Source: Wuchereria bancrofti (lineage: Eukaryota > Nematoda > Chromadorea > Rhabditida > Onchocercidae). Taken from it: 64,000 bases of DNA. Where the stretch lies: contig SSBO01000007.1 of assembly GCA_005281725.1 (NCBI GenBank), positions 1,556,402 to 1,620,401 on the forward strand, read 5' to 3'. The notes beneath the pieces were generated by a model. That model did not search any database. It was not told where the DNA came from and saw nothing but the letters and a program-made list of their open reading frames with translations. Every line of letters begins with the position of its first letter. Positions within the stretch are counted from its first letter, which is position 1. Shown in pieces: positions 61,515-64,000 of the stretch. Made by a program: the position numbers and the translations under genes.

Positions 61515-64000
61515 TCAGTACGAATTCGGAGCTGGTGGTGGTGTGGAAAAATTTGTCGATGGTGGTGAAACGGAATTATTAACTGATGCAACACTTCCTG
61601 TCATCTCGAATGGCAGAGTGGTGGAACTCATACTCGTTGTCATATTGTTATAATCAATCCTATATTCACCTGAAGTATCGTTTTATTGATCCGAATTAGT
61701 TAATTTGATTTTTTTTTTAATTTTCAGTTTATTCCTAAAACAAAGATGTAATATACAAAGGTAGATCCAACATGTATGTTTGGAATAATACCCATGGAAA
61801 GCTGAATTCATATATATTATAATTCAAAGATTTCTACAAGACCCATCACCACCAATAGTTTCAACACTTTCTATTTCTCGAAAAAAATTAATCCGAAAAC
61901 GCGGACGCCTCCACACCATTACCATATAAACAAAGTGTTGATCGTCTGATTAAATATTTTAATTTAATATCAATTCTGAAAACTTACCACTTGCGATGAT
62001 TTGCAGCATCGTTGGTTGAGTACAATAAGCAAATGGATGGCGACCAGCGCAATTACAACATGATAACCCATTGGGATTTGGAGGTAGTGAAAGTAGCGAC
62101 GGATAAGCTGGGACATTGGCGGTAGTAGCTAATAGGGATAGCGGTCGTGTCAGTGATAAAAGTGGACCACGAGGTGGCGGAGGTACATTTGTCATTGAAA
62201 ATGGTGGACAGGCTACACTAGCACAACCCATCACACCAGCAGAACAAACAGTCGTTACGGGTAAAAATGTGACAGATAATGACGGATGACACACCGGTGT
62301 TTCGGATAAGGGTTGATTGGACGGGGAAGAAGTGTTACTGCATGTTGGAGGCTTCTAAAAATAATAAAAAGAAATGATTTTGAAATCACAATTAAAAATA
62401 AAGCATGGAAACACGATAAATTCTATTTTTTATGACAAGGTTAGATGATATCACCATCTCCCCCTTAAATAACTGTGACAACTGTGAATAAAACATCGTC
62501 AAAAATGAAAGGCAAAGAAGTGCTGGATTTTCATGACAAATGGAATCCATTAATGTATAATTCTAAAGAAGAGTTGAAAATTCATTCTATTTTTCTTTTC
62601 ATGACAGGGTTAGATGATATTCACCATCTCTCCCTTAAAATGACTGTGATGAACTGAAACATTGATCTTACTTTCAAATCAATAAGAGAAGGCAAAGAAC
62701 GCGATATTAATGACTGAGGAGCTGATAAAAGTGAACAGCTTTCTAACCGGGATGGATAAAAGAAATCACGCACTATTGGACAAACCAAAACACGAGCTGG
62801 AAGATCCGGCAGTGCGCTGCAAAAAATTCCGAATTAATAACTTCATTAGAATCGTTTGGCAGTGAGTACAATATAAAATGATTAACGATACGACTGATCT
62901 TAGTAATTAATATTGCAAACCTATTACAAGCACTCCATGTATTTTGGATAAAATTATTTATTAAATTCCAAAAACTTAATAAATTTCGTCTTTGGATTCA
63001 ACTATAAAAAAACATCAATAACTTACCGAATGTAGCCTAAAATAGAACTAGGTTGTGAACGATTAAGATATGGCAGAACGCGAGGATTCCCAGTCTGAGC
63101 CCCTGCTTCATTTGGGAAACTGTCTAATAGACGATTGTGCAAATCAGCGATTTGATCAGCCGTCCTAACAATATAAGATGTTTTCATATCACTCCATTCG
63201 ATCTGAAAAGAAATACGGATGAATTATATCACAATAGCGCTAGAAAGACTAAACCTCAAAAAAGACTATACCTATACTTTAAATTGCTTCCTTATCGAGA
63301 TTGTGGCAAAAATTTGTTAAATAGACCAAAAGGTAAGAAGACCCATATGTTTATGATCTCTCAAAATACAATGATATTGAAGGGAGGGAGCGTTCAGAAA
63401 AATGTACCGCTATTGAAAATATATTCGGAGAAGAATCGTCATTCGTAACTTCAGCGTCCAAACGAGATATGACAACAGGTATATCGTCATTTTCAGATGT
63501 AGAAGCCTCACAACTCTGCAAAACAGAAACAGATATGAGATTCATAAACATAGTATGATCAGTTTCAATGATAAAGTATAATGCTATGCCTCGTTTGCAA
63601 ACCTAAAAAAATATGTGAGATGTACATTTTTCAAATAGTAATTAACAGCACAACTGAAACATTCGTTATGAAATGCTAACTATATCCACTGGGAAACTAT
63701 GCTAATAATTTATGTGAATCACCTGTTTCTCAATCGGAGCAGCCGGTTGAGGAGACAATGCTCCCAAATATGTTCGAATATTTTCAAGTTTAATTTTATG
63801 CTCTACAGAGAAAGCTGCATGATGTTGCGCTGCGGAAACCACCATAAGCAACTTAAAATGAGAAAATGAGCAATGTTGATATTCACATAAAATTATTAAA
63901 TGAGCAAATATACAGGTTTTATATCTTTCCAGTAATTACTACATTTACTATATGTTTTCCTCATTTCTCCGCGCTAAGGACATTATTACTGTGGTCCTCA
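61515..64000 (-). CDS. ZCCHC2/ZCCHC14-like protein, 3' part (PX-like domain plus zinc knuckle)
   Basis: Minus-strand exons: 63829-63723, 63515-63408, 63202-63027, 62816-62672, 62354-61988 and 61669-61515, all in phase; a further exon may end at 63990 and run off the window. The middle exons form a PX-like domain (NIFSIA|IEWSDMKTSYIV, DQIADLHNRLLDSFPNEAG, RVLPYL, LPDLPARVL). A Pro/Ser/Thr-rich stretch follows, then a knuckle CCNCAGRHPFAYC with QPTM and GEYRIDY, matching the C-terminal C-x-NCG-GH-A-C-QP-M-G-FRLKY block of ZCCHC2/ZCCHC14. It ends with a Ser/Thr/Pro tail. Relatives are cytoplasmic RNA-regulation proteins; a role in poly(A) or mRNA control is inferred. The knuckle has one residue fewer than usual between its second Cys and His. 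Confidence 0.8.
62418..62703 (-). repeat. Tandem duplication overlapping a PX-region exon
   Basis: GGTTAGATGATATCACCATCTC-like blocks occur at about 62440 and 62608. Each is followed by a CCCTTAAA-ACTGTGA segment and then GGCAAAGAA about 60-70 bases later. The right copy extends into the coding exon (62672-62816); the left copy lies wholly in the intron and looks decayed. Confidence 0.7.

Noticed and set aside
1..64000. tRNA, rRNA, CRISPR and intact transposon genes
   Set aside because: I looked for B-box-like GGTTCGA motifs, long inverted repeats and transposase or polymerase motifs and found none convincing; a covariance-model search would be decisive.

Overview
The window is AT-rich eukaryotic DNA (roughly 70% A+T by eye) with small exons, GT-AG introns and TTTCAG-like acceptors. 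Several genes carry such an acceptor a few bases before the start ATG, as in nematode spliced-leader trans-splicing. Gene content (an inactive carbonic anhydrase-related protein, DUS1L, a pbs-7/PSMB4 proteasome subunit, a CHTOP-like protein) and intron sizes fit a nematode, probably a spirurid or filarial one. Species placement is inference. I assembled exons by hand from splice signals and reading phase. Where every junction keeps frame I treat the model as well supported.

Layout. 1-16.3 kb (+): the 3' part of a gene for a single-pass membrane protein. It has a 9-kb intron, a possible internal promoter and first exon (3.96 kb), and two or three alternative 3' ends (10.67, 11.20 and perhaps 16.19 kb). 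16.3-23.8 kb: no gene recognised; one long hairpin at 20.4 kb. 23.8-25.8 kb (+): carbonic anhydrase-related protein with two of three zinc ligands lost. 26.4-32.6 kb (-): three closely spaced genes in one direction, probably an operon: a basic-repeat/C2H2/coiled-coil protein, a small unknown protein, and a WTAP-like protein (m6A methyltransferase complex/splicing). 34.0-38.2 kb (+): DUS1L tRNA dihydrouridine synthase. 39.1-40.6 kb (+): proteasome beta subunit PSMB4/pbs-7. 40.6-49.1 kb: no gene seen; a cluster of microsatellites including about 88 copies of ATTC. 49.1-49.7 kb (-): intronless RS-rich protein with one membrane segment. 52.5-54.3 kb (+): CHTOP-like mRNA-export adaptor. 55.6-58.9 kb (+): glycogen-targeting PP1 regulatory subunit (RVxF plus CBM21). 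61.5-64.0 kb (-): 3' part of a ZCCHC2/ZCCHC14-like gene (PX-like domain plus zinc knuckle), running off the right edge.

Together the genes are mostly housekeeping RNA-handling factors (WTAP, DUS1L, CHTOP, the zinc-knuckle protein, perhaps the RS protein), proteostasis (PSMB4) and glycogen control. I see no CRISPR array, rRNA, tRNA or intact transposon. The most interesting parts are the WTAP operon with two proteins I cannot assign, the switchable tails of the first gene, and the hairpin at 20.4 kb.
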